Under the pieces are notes generated by a model. It saw nothing but the letters and a program-made list of their open reading frames with translations, was not told where the DNA came from and did not search any database. A DNA stretch of 64,000 bases from positions 41,507-105,506 of the forward strand of contig JAQBSZ010000012.1 of NCBI GenBank assembly GCA_027623555.1, read 5' to 3'. The position numbers and the translations under genes are program-made. Below are positions 29,848 through 38,835 of the stretch, in pieces (the first letter of the stretch is position 1; each line of letters opens with the position of its first letter). The stretch comes from Pseudomonadota bacterium. GTDB lineage: Bacteria; Pseudomonadota; Gammaproteobacteria; Pseudomonadales; Pseudohongiellaceae.

Positions 29848-31125
29848 ATGACCCAGTTCCAACAAACTTTGCTGACCTATCTGCCACTGAACCTGCGTAA
29901 TCTGCTGGAAGGTGGCTCGAAGCGTGAACTACTTAAGAAGGTCGACGCTACCCTGCTGTTGTTCGATCGACAGCTCATACATATTGAATCAGGCAAGGTA
30001 GCAGAAATGCCGGAATCCACCAGCGCCGTGGATGCCGAGCAGCTGGCGACTACTTGTAAGTCTGTGCTCCCGGAACTGGGTAAGGAGCATTCGATACTGC
30101 TACTGCTCCCGCCCGATGAATTTGTCGCCGTCACCAGGGAGATGCCAGGCATCGGAAAAGAAAACCTGGTTTCGGCGCTCAAACTCCAATCAGGAAATTT
30201 ACTACCCACGTTCAACGATTCGGTAGCACTGGCCATTAATCCTGAATCGGCCGAACTCGGTACCGAACACACGTCGCTGTGGGTCTCCAGCCAGCGCATG
30301 ATCGACTTCTTCGATGCCTTTGAAAAACACAATCTGTTTCTGGTGGCCATTAAACCGCGGGTTCTGAATGTTCAGGACAGCTCCGCGAATTGCTTTATCG
30401 ATGAGGACAAGCGCTGTGTTACCGCGGTGGAATTGGCTAACGGCGTGATACTGAACTGGTGGCATGTCAACAAAATTGATTTTGATAACGAGGAATTTCA
30501 GCGGCAGTGGCAACTACAGGTAGTTGATAATTCGATTTTGGTAAAAAAGCAATTCCATTCGACCACAGACTATGTCGAATGCTGCAGTAACCAGCTTAAC
30601 CAGGAATACACTTTTTTTCCTGCGGGCGCATTGAATGCCAGGCACCGTGTCGAACAAGGGCGTAAGTTGCTGTTAGCTGCTGGTGTTGTCGCTGTTCTGC
30701 TCTTGCTGTCAGCGATTCCCTTCATTGGCCAGTCGATTGAATATCGCAGCCTGGCTGCCTCTTTAGAAGCGCAGCGGGAGATGTCCGTTGAAGCACGACA
30801 GGACCAGGCAATCGTCGTCAATTTTGAAAACGAATGGGGGCCGATCAGCGACTTCCCTGTGCAACAGGTTCGCGAGGCGATGTTTACACTACAGGGTGTA
30901 CTGAGTCCCGACCGACTCTCGTCGCTAGAAGTTTCCCAAGGCTTGATCAGGATTCAAGGTACCAGCCAGGACCCGCAAGCGATCCTGGAGAGTCTTGAGC
31001 AGAACCCGATGTTTACTGAAGTGGTGTTCTCGCGGGCAACCAACAATAGTCGCTACTACATCGATCTGCGACTGAGTACCGTGAATTTCGAAGCGTACAT
31101 GGTGCGTTACTTTCCGGACGAATAA
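29848..31125 (+). CDS. gspL: type II secretion protein GspL-like inner membrane platform protein
   Basis: The 425-residue protein has a cytoplasmic N-terminal domain of about 265 residues (actin-like fold expected for GspL/PilM), one transmembrane helix (about 270-290, LLLAAGVVAVLLLLSAIPFIG) and a periplasmic ferredoxin-like C-terminus (LSSLEVSQGLIRIQGTSQDPQ ... FTEVVFSRA) as in GspL and PilN. Similarity is weak, as usual for GspL, so the call leans on this topology and on its place before gspM and gspE. It should anchor the ATPase GspE to the inner membrane. Confidence 0.8.
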   Translation: MTQFQQTLLTYLPLNLRNLLEGGSKRELLKKVDATLLLFDRQLIHIESGKVAEMPESTSAVDAEQLATTCKSVLPELGKEHSILLLLPPDEFVAVTREMPGIGKENLVSALKLQSGNLLPTFNDSVALAINPESAELGTEHTSLWVSSQRMIDFFDAFEKHNLFLVAIKPRVLNVQDSSANCFIDEDKRCVTAVELANGVILNWWHVNKIDFDNEEFQRQWQLQVVDNSILVKKQFHSTTDYVECCSNQLNQEYTFFPAGALNARHRVEQGRKLLLAAGVVAVLLLLSAIPFIGQSIEYRSLAASLEAQREMSVEARQDQAIVVNFENEWGPISDFPVQQVREAMFTLQGVLSPDRLSSLEVSQGLIRIQGTSQDPQAILESLEQNPMFTEVVFSRATNNSRYYIDLRLSTVNFEAYMVRYFPDE

Positions 31126-31141
31126 AGGATTTCGAAACTAA

Positions 31142-31735
31142 ATGCAGCTTTCAAAAATCACTATGCGGATATCAAAAAGAGAAAGAAATATCTTGTTACT
31201 CGCAGCGGTAATCGTTCTGCTGTTTGTCAGTACCAGTCTTTTCCCCGCCATCCAGTCTTTCTACGATGAACGAGAAGCGAATATCGAGAGCCTGCAGCTC
31301 AACATCGAACGCGAGCGACGTCTTATCGCCAACACGGCGTCCTGGCGCGAACGCAGGGTCGAAGCGGTGACTCTGGCCGGCAACCTGGAGGCACAGATGT
31401 TCAGTGGCGGAACTATTCCGATTATCGAGGCAAACATTCAACGCGCGATTTCTCAGCATGCACGAGACAGTGACATCACCGTCAGTTCTACCCGACTTGC
31501 CGAGCGTCTGGATACACAGGGCTGGCTTTTAATCAGCCAGGAAATGTCTTTTCGAACCCTGGATGACGGCAACACCATCAGGTTTCTGCAGCTACTGGAA
31601 AACTCGGCACCGAGACTCTGGGTTAGTGATTTCAGCCTGAGTCGATCGCGAAACCAATACAGTGGCTCAATCACAGTTGTGGGTTTTGCACGCAGCCTGA
31701 TTACAACAACAGAACAATCTGCTACGAATTTATAG
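31142..31735 (+). CDS. gspM: type II secretion protein GspM-like
   Basis: The 197-residue protein has a short cytoplasmic N-terminus (MQLSKITMRISKRERN), one membrane helix (about 18-36, ILLLAAVIVLLFVSTSLFPA), a coiled-coil-like stretch (about 40-90) and a periplasmic ferredoxin-like domain (about 95-185). This is the GspM/PilO topology. It lies 16 bases after gspL and before gspE. GspL and GspM form the platform complex. Sequence identity to known GspM cannot be judged by eye; context carries the assignment. Confidence 0.78.
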   Translation: MQLSKITMRISKRERNILLLAAVIVLLFVSTSLFPAIQSFYDEREANIESLQLNIERERRLIANTASWRERRVEAVTLAGNLEAQMFSGGTIPIIEANIQRAISQHARDSDITVSSTRLAERLDTQGWLLISQEMSFRTLDDGNTIRFLQLLENSAPRLWVSDFSLSRSRNQYSGSITVVGFARSLITTTEQSATNL

Positions 31736-31759
31736 AGTAAAACAGAAGGATTTTATCGC

Positions 31760-33223
31760 GTGTCTTTTCAAGCAATGACATTGCCAATTTTCAGCCAGCT
31801 ACTCGAACCGCAGGGCATTGCACCTGCGCAGGATTTCCATGAGACAGGCAAGCTAATTTGTAGCCAGACACCCTCAATTGAGTTACGGGCACGGATTCGT
31901 TACATCACCAGGCAGCTTGTCCAATTCACCATTGGTAGCGACGATGAAGTAAGACGCTTGATGAAACATTGGCGCGCAGAATTGTCTCCGGAAATTGACA
32001 GCAGCGAGGAAGACATATTCGTGTCTGGTTTTGAAGATGATGAAGAACTCAAAGACCTGGCATCGGAAGCGCCCATTATTCGGCTGGTAAACCATCTCTT
32101 TGCGAGGGCGCTGGATCTAAATGCCAGCGACATCCATTTCGAACCTAACGAGTCTTATCTGGATGTGCGCTGCCGGGTCGATGGCATCATGACAAGAATC
32201 GAACGGCTGCCTATAAAAATCCATACCGCGGTGGCGTCGCGGCTCAAGCTAATGGCGCGTCTCGACATTGGCGAGAAACGATTGCCCCAGGATGGCAGGA
32301 TCGATTATCAGTTTGGCAGCCAGCACCTGGATATGCGTGTGTCGACCTTGCCCGGCGTGCATGGTGAATCGATAGTACTGCGAATTCTCGATCGCAGCGA
32401 TACCGCTGTTGAATTACAACAACTGGGAATGCCGCAAAATATATTGGCGAGTTACCAGAAGATTATTTCTCAACCCCACGGGATGATTCTGATCACTGGC
32501 CCTACCGGTAGCGGTAAGACCACGACGCTTTATGCAACACTGGAAAAGATCAACAACGAGAAGCAGAAGATCATCACGGTAGAAGACCCTGTTGAGTATC
32601 AACTCGATGGCATCACCCAGATACAGGCCAATGCCAGCATCGGGCTGAGCTTCGCCGCCGGACTGAGATCAATTGTCAGGCAAGATCCGGATATATTGAT
32701 GATAGGCGAGATTCGAGATCATGAGACAGCCGAAATAGCCATCGAATCGGCGCTGACAGGCCATCTTGTGTTTTCAACTCTACATACCAACGATGCCGCA
32801 GGTGCGGTTACCCGATTGCAGGACATGGGCGTGGAAGGGTACTTGATTAGCTCCAGTCTGTTGGCCATCCAGGCGCAGCGGCTGGTGCGGCGCGTCTGTA
32901 CAGACTGCTCCGAGAATTTTGAGTTGAGCGAAGACGAAATGGCGGTGCTTGAGATAAGCAAAGAAGAATGCCCAATCATCAGGCGCGGTGGGGGCTGTGA
33001 ACGCTGTGGCAACACCGGTTATCGCGGTCGGGTCGGACTCTATGAATTGCTGCTGATGAGCGACGCGATTCGCCATCACATCGCCTCTGGTGCCGATGCC
33101 AATGTCATCAGGGAGCAAGCCATCAGTGAAGGCATGGAGACCCTGCGCCAGGATGCCCTGGAGAAATTGAAGGCAGGATTAACGACACCCGAAGAAGTGG
33201 TGAGAGTAACCCGGGCAATATGA
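31760..33223 (+). CDS. gspE: type II secretion ATPase GspE
   Basis: The 487-residue cytoplasmic ATPase has an N-terminal domain, then the secretion ATPase core: Walker A GPTGSGKTTTLYATL (about residue 247), Asp box VEDPVEYQLDGITQ, Walker B IGEIRDHETAEIAIESALTG and the His box VFSTLHTNDA. A tetracysteine zinc motif follows (CTDC and CERC). The length and zinc motif fit GspE. The start is GTG at 31760. It overlaps gspF by four bases (ATGA). It powers pseudopilus assembly. Confidence 0.95.
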   Translation: MSFQAMTLPIFSQLLEPQGIAPAQDFHETGKLICSQTPSIELRARIRYITRQLVQFTIGSDDEVRRLMKHWRAELSPEIDSSEEDIFVSGFEDDEELKDLASEAPIIRLVNHLFARALDLNASDIHFEPNESYLDVRCRVDGIMTRIERLPIKIHTAVASRLKLMARLDIGEKRLPQDGRIDYQFGSQHLDMRVSTLPGVHGESIVLRILDRSDTAVELQQLGMPQNILASYQKIISQPHGMILITGPTGSGKTTTLYATLEKINNEKQKIITVEDPVEYQLDGITQIQANASIGLSFAAGLRSIVRQDPDILMIGEIRDHETAEIAIESALTGHLVFSTLHTNDAAGAVTRLQDMGVEGYLISSSLLAIQAQRLVRRVCTDCSENFELSEDEMAVLEISKEECPIIRRGGGCERCGNTGYRGRVGLYELLLMSDAIRHHIASGADANVIREQAISEGMETLRQDALEKLKAGLTTPEEVVRVTRAI

Positions 33224-34425
33224 GCGCACTCTATTTCAAATACCAGGCTTTCGACGCTGACGGCAAAGTACAGAATGGTCAATTGAACGCCGAATCGGAA
33301 CGCGATGCGATCAGGATATTGCAGGGGAAAAATCTCACTCCTGTAAAGCTGCAAGAAACCAGACATACCTCTGGTGGAGGCGGCAGAAAGAAAATCTCCC
33401 ATGCCGATATACTCGACTTCACCACTGGCCTCTGCACACTGGTCGATGCCCGGGTACCCATCGATAAGGCCTTACGCTTGCTCGATAGTATTACCGAGTC
33501 TGCGGCGATGCGGGAGCTGGTGCTGAATCTGTTAAGGGACGTGAAAGAAGGCAAGAGCCTGGCAGCGGCGATGGAGAACCATCCCCAGGTTTTTTCGAAG
33601 ATGTATGTAAATATTGTAAGAGCCGGTGAAGAGGGCGGCATCCTCCATGAGCTGTTACCCGACCTGGCTGAATTTCTCGAAACCAGTGCCAGGACTCGAC
33701 AGGCCGTCATAGCGGCCATGATCTACCCAATCGTATTGTTAGTAACCGGCATCATCTCGGTGTTTCTGTTGTTGGTATTCGTTGTGCCACAGTTCGCAGC
33801 CATGTTTGAAGATGCTGGAACAGAGATTCCTCCCTCAGCAGCGTTCCTTCTGTCATTGAGTTCCTTTCTGCAGGGTTATGGTTACCTTTTTATCGTAGCA
33901 ATAGTTCTAGGCGTTTTCTTTTGGAAACGACTGGATGGCGATCCAAAATCCAGGCTTCAGAAGGACCGTTTTCTGTTATCCCTGCCTTTAATTGGCACGC
34001 TGATTCTTTACCGGGACTGTGCTGTATTTGCGCGCACCCTGGGAGCCTTGTTAGGAGCGGGCATTCCCCTGATTCGGGCTCTACGGGTGTCACGCGAGGT
34101 TATTGCGAACACCTTATTGGCTAGCCATCTTTTGCAGGTTGAAGAAGACGTGCGTGGGGGTGCTGGATTGGGAATTTCCCTTGAGAAAACCAATCAGTTT
34201 CCAACCCTGCTTCATCAACTCGTCGCTGTTGGTGAGGAGTCGGGGCGTACCTCGGACATTCTCCTGAAATCAGCCGTAACTTTTGACAATTATGTGCGCA
34301 ATCAGATGTCGGCTCTGGTTGCTGCACTACAACCTGCACTCATCATATTCCTGGCCATCGCCGTTGGTGGCATCACTATTACCATGCTCTCTGCGGTATT
34401 CAGTATGAATGCCGTGGAGTTTTAG
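33220..34425 (+). CDS. gspF: type II secretion inner membrane protein GspF
   Basis: The 401-residue protein has two copies of the T2SF domain (about 65-190 and 265-390) and three membrane helices (near 170-195, 215-240 and 370-395). Typical stretches are FTTGLCTLVDARVPIDKALRL, FSKMYVNIVRAGEEGGILHE and LVAVGEESGRTSDILLK. It is the polytopic platform protein that works with GspE. It overlaps gspE by four bases and ends 14 bases before gspD. Confidence 0.95.
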   Translation: MSALYFKYQAFDADGKVQNGQLNAESERDAIRILQGKNLTPVKLQETRHTSGGGGRKKISHADILDFTTGLCTLVDARVPIDKALRLLDSITESAAMRELVLNLLRDVKEGKSLAAAMENHPQVFSKMYVNIVRAGEEGGILHELLPDLAEFLETSARTRQAVIAAMIYPIVLLVTGIISVFLLLVFVVPQFAAMFEDAGTEIPPSAAFLLSLSSFLQGYGYLFIVAIVLGVFFWKRLDGDPKSRLQKDRFLLSLPLIGTLILYRDCAVFARTLGALLGAGIPLIRALRVSREVIANTLLASHLLQVEEDVRGGAGLGISLEKTNQFPTLLHQLVAVGEESGRTSDILLKSAVTFDNYVRNQMSALVAALQPALIIFLAIAVGGITITMLSAVFSMNAVEF

Positions 34426-34439
34426 ATAGGGAGATTACC

Positions 34440-36650
34440 GTGAACTATTCACGCAGAGTTTCATTCGCCTCCGGAGTTGGCAGCGCCAAGCAACGATTCC
34501 CTACCCTGGTCTGCAAGCGAATGGCCTTGCTGGGGCTGTTGGCTTTCGGATTGCCAGCCTGTGCCGTGCTGGACGCACAAACCAGCCCAACGCCGGCGCC
34601 GAACCCGCGATCGCCGGTGAGTCTCAGTAGCAGGCCTGCGCAACAGTCTGCGGCAAATGAGGCTGAGATTCCCGTGCTGCAAGGTATAAGCGCCAGCGAC
34701 CAACAGGCGCTGGTCGATGAGATAAATCGCGATGGACAGCGCACAGCCTACTCGGGTTTTCGGGAAGACGTGCCGGCACCGGAATCCCCCGAGGTGGATG
34801 ATGTGGTTGAACTCAACTATGAACAGGCGGACCTGCGTCTGGTTCTGGAAGAGCTGGCAGATGCGCTGGATATTACGATCGTGATTGATCCCAGTATCGA
34901 TAACAAGGTGAGTATCCGCACTTCATCCAACCGGCCACTCCAACAAGATGACATCTGGCCGCTAATTCGCCTGCTAACCCGTGATGCAGGGATCGTGCTG
35001 GAACGTACGGGCAATGTTTACAATGCGCGTCCGCTACCTTCGAATCTACCTGTTGAAATCAGTACACCGGATTCCCTCGGCGATGGTACTGCGGCGCGCA
35101 TCATGCAGGTGACTCCGCTGACCTATGTCTCCACTGCGGCAGTGATTCAGACGATTCAGCCCCTGCTGGAGCCCGATGGCGAAATCAGTCAGTTAGGGAA
35201 CAGCAACCTGCTGGTTATTTCCGGATCTGAATTCCAGTTACAGAGGGTTAATGAGCTACTGATGCTGATCGACGCCGATCCCTTCAGTAACCAGGGAATT
35301 CATCTCTATCAATTGAGTAATGCCAATGCCGCCGAAGTTGCCACCGAACTGGCCGAGTTATTATTGCTCATCGAAGGCCCCAATCCGGCGTATCAAGTGC
35401 GGGGAATCGAACGCATCAATTCCATCCTGGTAACGGCGCCTGCCGCGCGAGGATTCGATGAGATTTCTCGCTGGGTGCAGATCCTGGATGCCGATAGTCA
35501 GGAACAGGTTGAGCAGCTTTTCATGTATAGCGTGAAAAACCTGGTGGCCGTGGAGCTGGCCGATACGCTCTCCGCAGTTTTTGAAGACGACGATGAGACT
35601 TTGCTTAATCGTGGCGACGCGGGGCAAGGGCCGGCAGGGCTTGGGCAAGCGAATCTGGATGACGCTACCGGCGAGGGTCAGCCAGGCGCGAGCCAGGATC
35701 CCTCAGGTCTGGCCGGACCAGGTGGAGCTAACGCCGCAGTCTCTGCCAATCTCCAGGTAAAAATCGTCGCCGACGAAGCCACCAACAGTCTGCTGATTCG
35801 CAGTAGCGCCAGGGACTATCGTCAATTGCTTACCACCATCAGTCAGCTCGACGTGGTCCCACTGCAAGTCATGGTGAATGCAGTGATTGCACAGATTACC
35901 CTGACCGAAGATAACCGCTTCGGCGTCGACTGGAGCCGCATCGCTAACAATTCGTCACTCGACCCGATATCCACAACCACCAGCACAGACATCGTACCAA
36001 GCCTCGGCGGACTGATGTTTACCAAGAGCTTCCTGGATGGGTCGGCACGGGTCGAAGCAACGCTGGAAGCGATTGCGGTGGATAACGATGTACGCTTATT
36101 GGCGCGTCCATCTCTGACCGTCAGCAATAACCAGGAAGGAGAAATTCAGATCGGTGCCGAGGTGCCGGTGGAATCGGGCGAGTCAATCACCTCCGGCGGC
36201 CTGTCCACTACCAATATTCAGTATCGCCCCACCGGTATAGAGCTGTATATAACACCGCAGATTAACTCCGATGGTGTGGTAAACCTGATTATCCGGCAGG
36301 TGCTGTCCTCGGTAGATAGCAGCTCATCGGGAGTTAACAACAACCCGGTGTTTAATAACCAGGAGATCAGTACCACGGTCGTGGTACGCAACGGCGAGAA
36401 CATCGTGTTGGGCGGTTTGATTCAAACCGATAATGAATCACTCAATACCGGCGTGCCAGGACTGAACAAACTACCTGTCGTTGGTAGGCTGTTCTCCTAT
36501 CAGCAGGATAATCTCGAGCGCCGGGAACTGTTCATCGTAATTCGCCCGGAGATCATCAATCTCAACGCTGAGGGCGGTGTACAATATGCGGATATTCTGG
36601 ATCGCTTCGAACTGGCCTCTGAGCTGTTTGAGGATCTCAATGTTCAGTAG
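34440..36650 (+). CDS. gspD: type II secretion outer membrane secretin GspD, lipoprotein type
   Basis: The 736-residue protein has the GspD order: N0 domain (about 120-200, VELNYEQADLRLVLEELADAL), three KH-like N1-N3 domains (about 215-490) with a Gly/Asp/Gln-rich loop (about 395-440), and the C-terminal secretin pore (about 500-725, VPVESGESITSGGLSTTNIQ, NGENIVLGGLIQTD, PVVGRLFSYQQ). Residues 30-41 read LLGLLAFGLPAC, a lipobox with Cys41, which implies a lipidated secretin that may reach the outer membrane without a separate pilotin. The start is GTG at 34440; an ATG at 34521 is an alternative that leaves the lipobox intact. Confidence 0.94.
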   Translation: MNYSRRVSFASGVGSAKQRFPTLVCKRMALLGLLAFGLPACAVLDAQTSPTPAPNPRSPVSLSSRPAQQSAANEAEIPVLQGISASDQQALVDEINRDGQRTAYSGFREDVPAPESPEVDDVVELNYEQADLRLVLEELADALDITIVIDPSIDNKVSIRTSSNRPLQQDDIWPLIRLLTRDAGIVLERTGNVYNARPLPSNLPVEISTPDSLGDGTAARIMQVTPLTYVSTAAVIQTIQPLLEPDGEISQLGNSNLLVISGSEFQLQRVNELLMLIDADPFSNQGIHLYQLSNANAAEVATELAELLLLIEGPNPAYQVRGIERINSILVTAPAARGFDEISRWVQILDADSQEQVEQLFMYSVKNLVAVELADTLSAVFEDDDETLLNRGDAGQGPAGLGQANLDDATGEGQPGASQDPSGLAGPGGANAAVSANLQVKIVADEATNSLLIRSSARDYRQLLTTISQLDVVPLQVMVNAVIAQITLTEDNRFGVDWSRIANNSSLDPISTTTSTDIVPSLGGLMFTKSFLDGSARVEATLEAIAVDNDVRLLARPSLTVSNNQEGEIQIGAEVPVESGESITSGGLSTTNIQYRPTGIELYITPQINSDGVVNLIIRQVLSSVDSSSSGVNNNPVFNNQEISTTVVVRNGENIVLGGLIQTDNESLNTGVPGLNKLPVVGRLFSYQQDNLERRELFIVIRPEIINLNAEGGVQYADILDRFELASELFEDLNVQ

Positions 36651-36776
36651 CGGCAAGGATGGCACTTGCCTCGTGCAAGTTGATCCGTCGAATCCTTATC
36701 TGTGAATCCTAATTTATGAATCTTTAGGCGAGAAAAACTTCCCGAAACAAATTACTCGAAATAGACAGGCCCGAGA

Positions 36777-37208
36777 ATGAAGAATTTCACAATGCAACTA
36801 AATACCCGATTGGATCGTCATTACCCACAGGCAGGATTCACCCTCATCGAGATTCTGGTGGTGATGGCGATTATTGCCATGCTGGCAGTCATGGTTGCCC
36901 CCAATATTTTCAACCAACAGGCAGGCGCGCAACGTGATGCGGCGCTGTCGCAGATTTCTTCGTTACAGGCCGCGCTGGATATGTATCGGCTCGATGTTGG
37001 TGAATACCCGGACGATCTGGAAGGACTGGTTGAGAACGACACGGGGCGCGCCTCATGGAATGGGCCGTATCTGCGGGGCGAGCTGCCTCTGGATCCCTGG
37101 AACAACGCCTATATCTATGACTCCAATGGCCGGGAATTCTCGCTGATTTCTTATGGCCCGGATGGCGAGCAGGGCGGCGAAGATGATGACGCTGATATCG
37201 GACTCTAA
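36777..37208 (+). CDS. gspG: type II secretion major pseudopilin GspG
   Basis: The 143-residue prepilin has a 20-residue leader ending in Gly and the mature N-terminus FTLIEILVVMAIIAMLAVMV with Glu5, cleaved by the prepilin peptidase (not encoded here). The body shows the GspG signature: LQAALDMYRLDVGEYP, the LPLDPWNNAYIY motif and C-terminal calcium-site region SYGPDGEQGGEDDDADI. It polymerises into the pseudopilus. It is preceded by a 126-base gap that might hold its own promoter. Confidence 0.96.
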   Translation: MKNFTMQLNTRLDRHYPQAGFTLIEILVVMAIIAMLAVMVAPNIFNQQAGAQRDAALSQISSLQAALDMYRLDVGEYPDDLEGLVENDTGRASWNGPYLRGELPLDPWNNAYIYDSNGREFSLISYGPDGEQGGEDDDADIGL

Positions 37209-37791
37209 ACAGCAACACGCGAATCAGCCACGCACCCATTCCATGGCGGGTTCCAAGCAGCGACAGGCGAATGAACCACGCCGTCATTTTATAGTGGGCT
37301 TTAAACAGCAACCAGCGAATGCGCCACGCCGGCATTCCATGGTGGGCTTTACCCTGCTGGAAATCCTGCTGGTACTTACCATTATCGGCATGGCCAGCAT
37401 TCTGGTAGTACCTAATGTTGGCAATCTCGACTCTCGCAGCTTCAGCGCCCAGGCCCGACGGGCCAGTTCACTGCTTAACTACGCCAGGCGCACCGCGGTC
37501 GTGCGTGGCCAACCCAGCACGGCCAGTTTCTATCCCGTGCTCGATGACGATGAAATTCCAACCCTGCCTCTACGCAGCAGCGTGGGGAGCTGGCGGAGCA
37601 ATGGCGCCAGTCTCGGTTTTCGTGACAGCACCGACCGGGAATCAGCAGTAGATGCGTTGTTGGAGATTACCTTCTATCCTGAAGGGGGAAGCACGGGAGG
37701 CACATTGTTACTCGCCCAAGGCGACCAGGTGGTAAGCATTAACGTCGATCCTTTTACCGGGCGCGTGGATACTGAGTATGAAGAAGATTAA
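37183..37791 (+). CDS. gspH: type II secretion minor pseudopilin GspH with a triplicated leader
   Basis: The frame gives a pseudopilin with cleavage site G-FTLLEILLVLTIIGMASIL (Glu5 present) and a GspH-like beta-rich body (SSLLNYARRTAVVRGQPSTA). The leader is unusually long, because a 16-residue unit ending in Gly (SKQQHANQPRTHSMAG, SKQRQANEPRRHFIVG, FKQQPANAPRRHSMVG) is repeated three times before the cleavage site. Possible starts are ATG 37183 (used here, with AGGGCGG upstream), 37243 inside repeat 1, or 37339 (a leader of only MVG). It overlaps the end of gspG by 26 bases and gspI by 14. Confidence 0.85.
   Translation: MMTLISDSKQQHANQPRTHSMAGSKQRQANEPRRHFIVGFKQQPANAPRRHSMVGFTLLEILLVLTIIGMASILVVPNVGNLDSRSFSAQARRASSLLNYARRTAVVRGQPSTASFYPVLDDDEIPTLPLRSSVGSWRSNGASLGFRDSTDRESAVDALLEITFYPEGGSTGGTLLLAQGDQVVSINVDPFTGRVDTEYEED
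37204..37347 (+). repeat. three tandem 48-bp repeats in the gspH leader
   Basis: Units lie at 37204-37251, 37252-37299 and 37300-37347. They are exactly 48 bases with no indels, about 70-85% alike, and hold the frame of gspH. The gspG stop codon (37206-37208) sits inside unit 1. Unit 3 ends directly at the prepilin cleavage Gly. Divergence is greatest in unit 2. Confidence 0.9.
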
Positions 37792-38182
37792 TTCAGTGTC
37801 TGCCCATGGCGGACGTTCCCAAGCCGGCTTTACTTTGCTGGAAGTGATCGTCGCTCTGGCGATCACCGGTTTCGTCCTTGGGTCGCTGTTTTCATTAGTT
37901 GGCGGCAGTAAGCAACTGGGTTGGCGGTCTGAGGAGAGCCTGCTCAGGGCAGCGCGCATCCGCGCGGCAACCAACTTTGCCCTTTTGGAGAATGAGTACC
38001 GGGATGTTGAACGGATACTCGAGGACGAAACCTACCAGATCATAGCCCAGGATATTCTTGAGGAACCTGAACGTAAAACCCAGCCCAGTGTTTATACGCT
38101 GCAAGCCTTCGAAATAGTCAATGAAGACCGGGATGAAATCATTTCGGGAACCCGTTGGGTTCAGCTGGACCTTCCCCAATGA
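37778..38182 (+). CDS. gspI: type II secretion minor pseudopilin GspI
   Basis: The 134-residue prepilin has leader and cleavage site QAG-FTLLEVIVALAITGFVLG with Glu5. The short body (EESLLRAARIRAATNFALLENEYRDVERI) fits GspI, which forms the tip complex with GspJ and GspK. The ATG at 37778 overlaps the end of gspH, and its TGA overlaps the gspJ ATG (ATGA). All tip genes are in the standard H-I-J-K order. Confidence 0.9.
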   Translation: MKKINSVSAHGGRSQAGFTLLEVIVALAITGFVLGSLFSLVGGSKQLGWRSEESLLRAARIRAATNFALLENEYRDVERILEDETYQIIAQDILEEPERKTQPSVYTLQAFEIVNEDRDEIISGTRWVQLDLPQ

Positions 38183-38835
38183 TGCGCGCTTATAAGCCAG
38201 CAAGCGGATTTACGCTGATCGAAGTTATCCTGGCACTGGGGTTGACCGCTATGCTCCTGGGCTTGCTCAGTACCAGTGTATTCATTGTCGCCGAGGACTG
38301 GAATAGAAATTCCGATGTGCTGGATGAGAGCCTGGACGAGGCCCTGGCCATTCTCCAGATTGACCGGTCGTTGCACGGCGCCTTCCCCCATAGTTTCACG
38401 AACGAAGAAACCCTGTCGCGGCAACTCTACTTCACCGGTGAGGATGATTATCTGACCTGGGTCTCGGCAGTGTCTCCCCAGCGCACGGCTGGCCTGACTG
38501 CCTGGGAGCTTTACTCGGTGGACGACGAAGGGGTCTATCTGACCATGGTGCCGGCCTACAGCGACAACCCGGCGGAGCGATTGCTGGAAGTTGAACCTAT
38601 CTTGTTGTTTCCACATTACACCGCTGAGTTCAGTTATCTCTATGAAGATCTCGATGAATCCAAAGTCTGGACTGATGAATGGGAAGCGCAGGATTTGTTG
38701 AGCCTGCCTCTGGCTGTCTACATTCGTTTTGTACCATTCGAACGAGACAGACAGCCATTGGAAGTACTCTCAAGAATCCGCAACAACGAGCACCGCAGCA
38801 TTCGACCCAACTTGGCGGAGCAGCGCAGTCTATGA
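38179..38835 (+). CDS. gspJ: type II secretion minor pseudopilin GspJ
   Basis: From the ATG at 38179 (overlapping the gspI stop as ATGA) the protein is 218 residues. The leader is short (MMRAYKPASG), followed by FTLIEVILALGLTAMLLGLL with Glu5. The body with LYSVDDEGVYLTMVPAYSDN and WEAQDLLSLPLAVYIRF matches the GspJ C-terminal pattern (a final strand with LPLAV.I). It is a tip pseudopilin. A longer frame to 38155 is not needed. Confidence 0.9.
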   Translation: MMRAYKPASGFTLIEVILALGLTAMLLGLLSTSVFIVAEDWNRNSDVLDESLDEALAILQIDRSLHGAFPHSFTNEETLSRQLYFTGEDDYLTWVSAVSPQRTAGLTAWELYSVDDEGVYLTMVPAYSDNPAERLLEVEPILLFPHYTAEFSYLYEDLDESKVWTDEWEAQDLLSLPLAVYIRFVPFERDRQPLEVLSRIRNNEHRSIRPNLAEQRSL

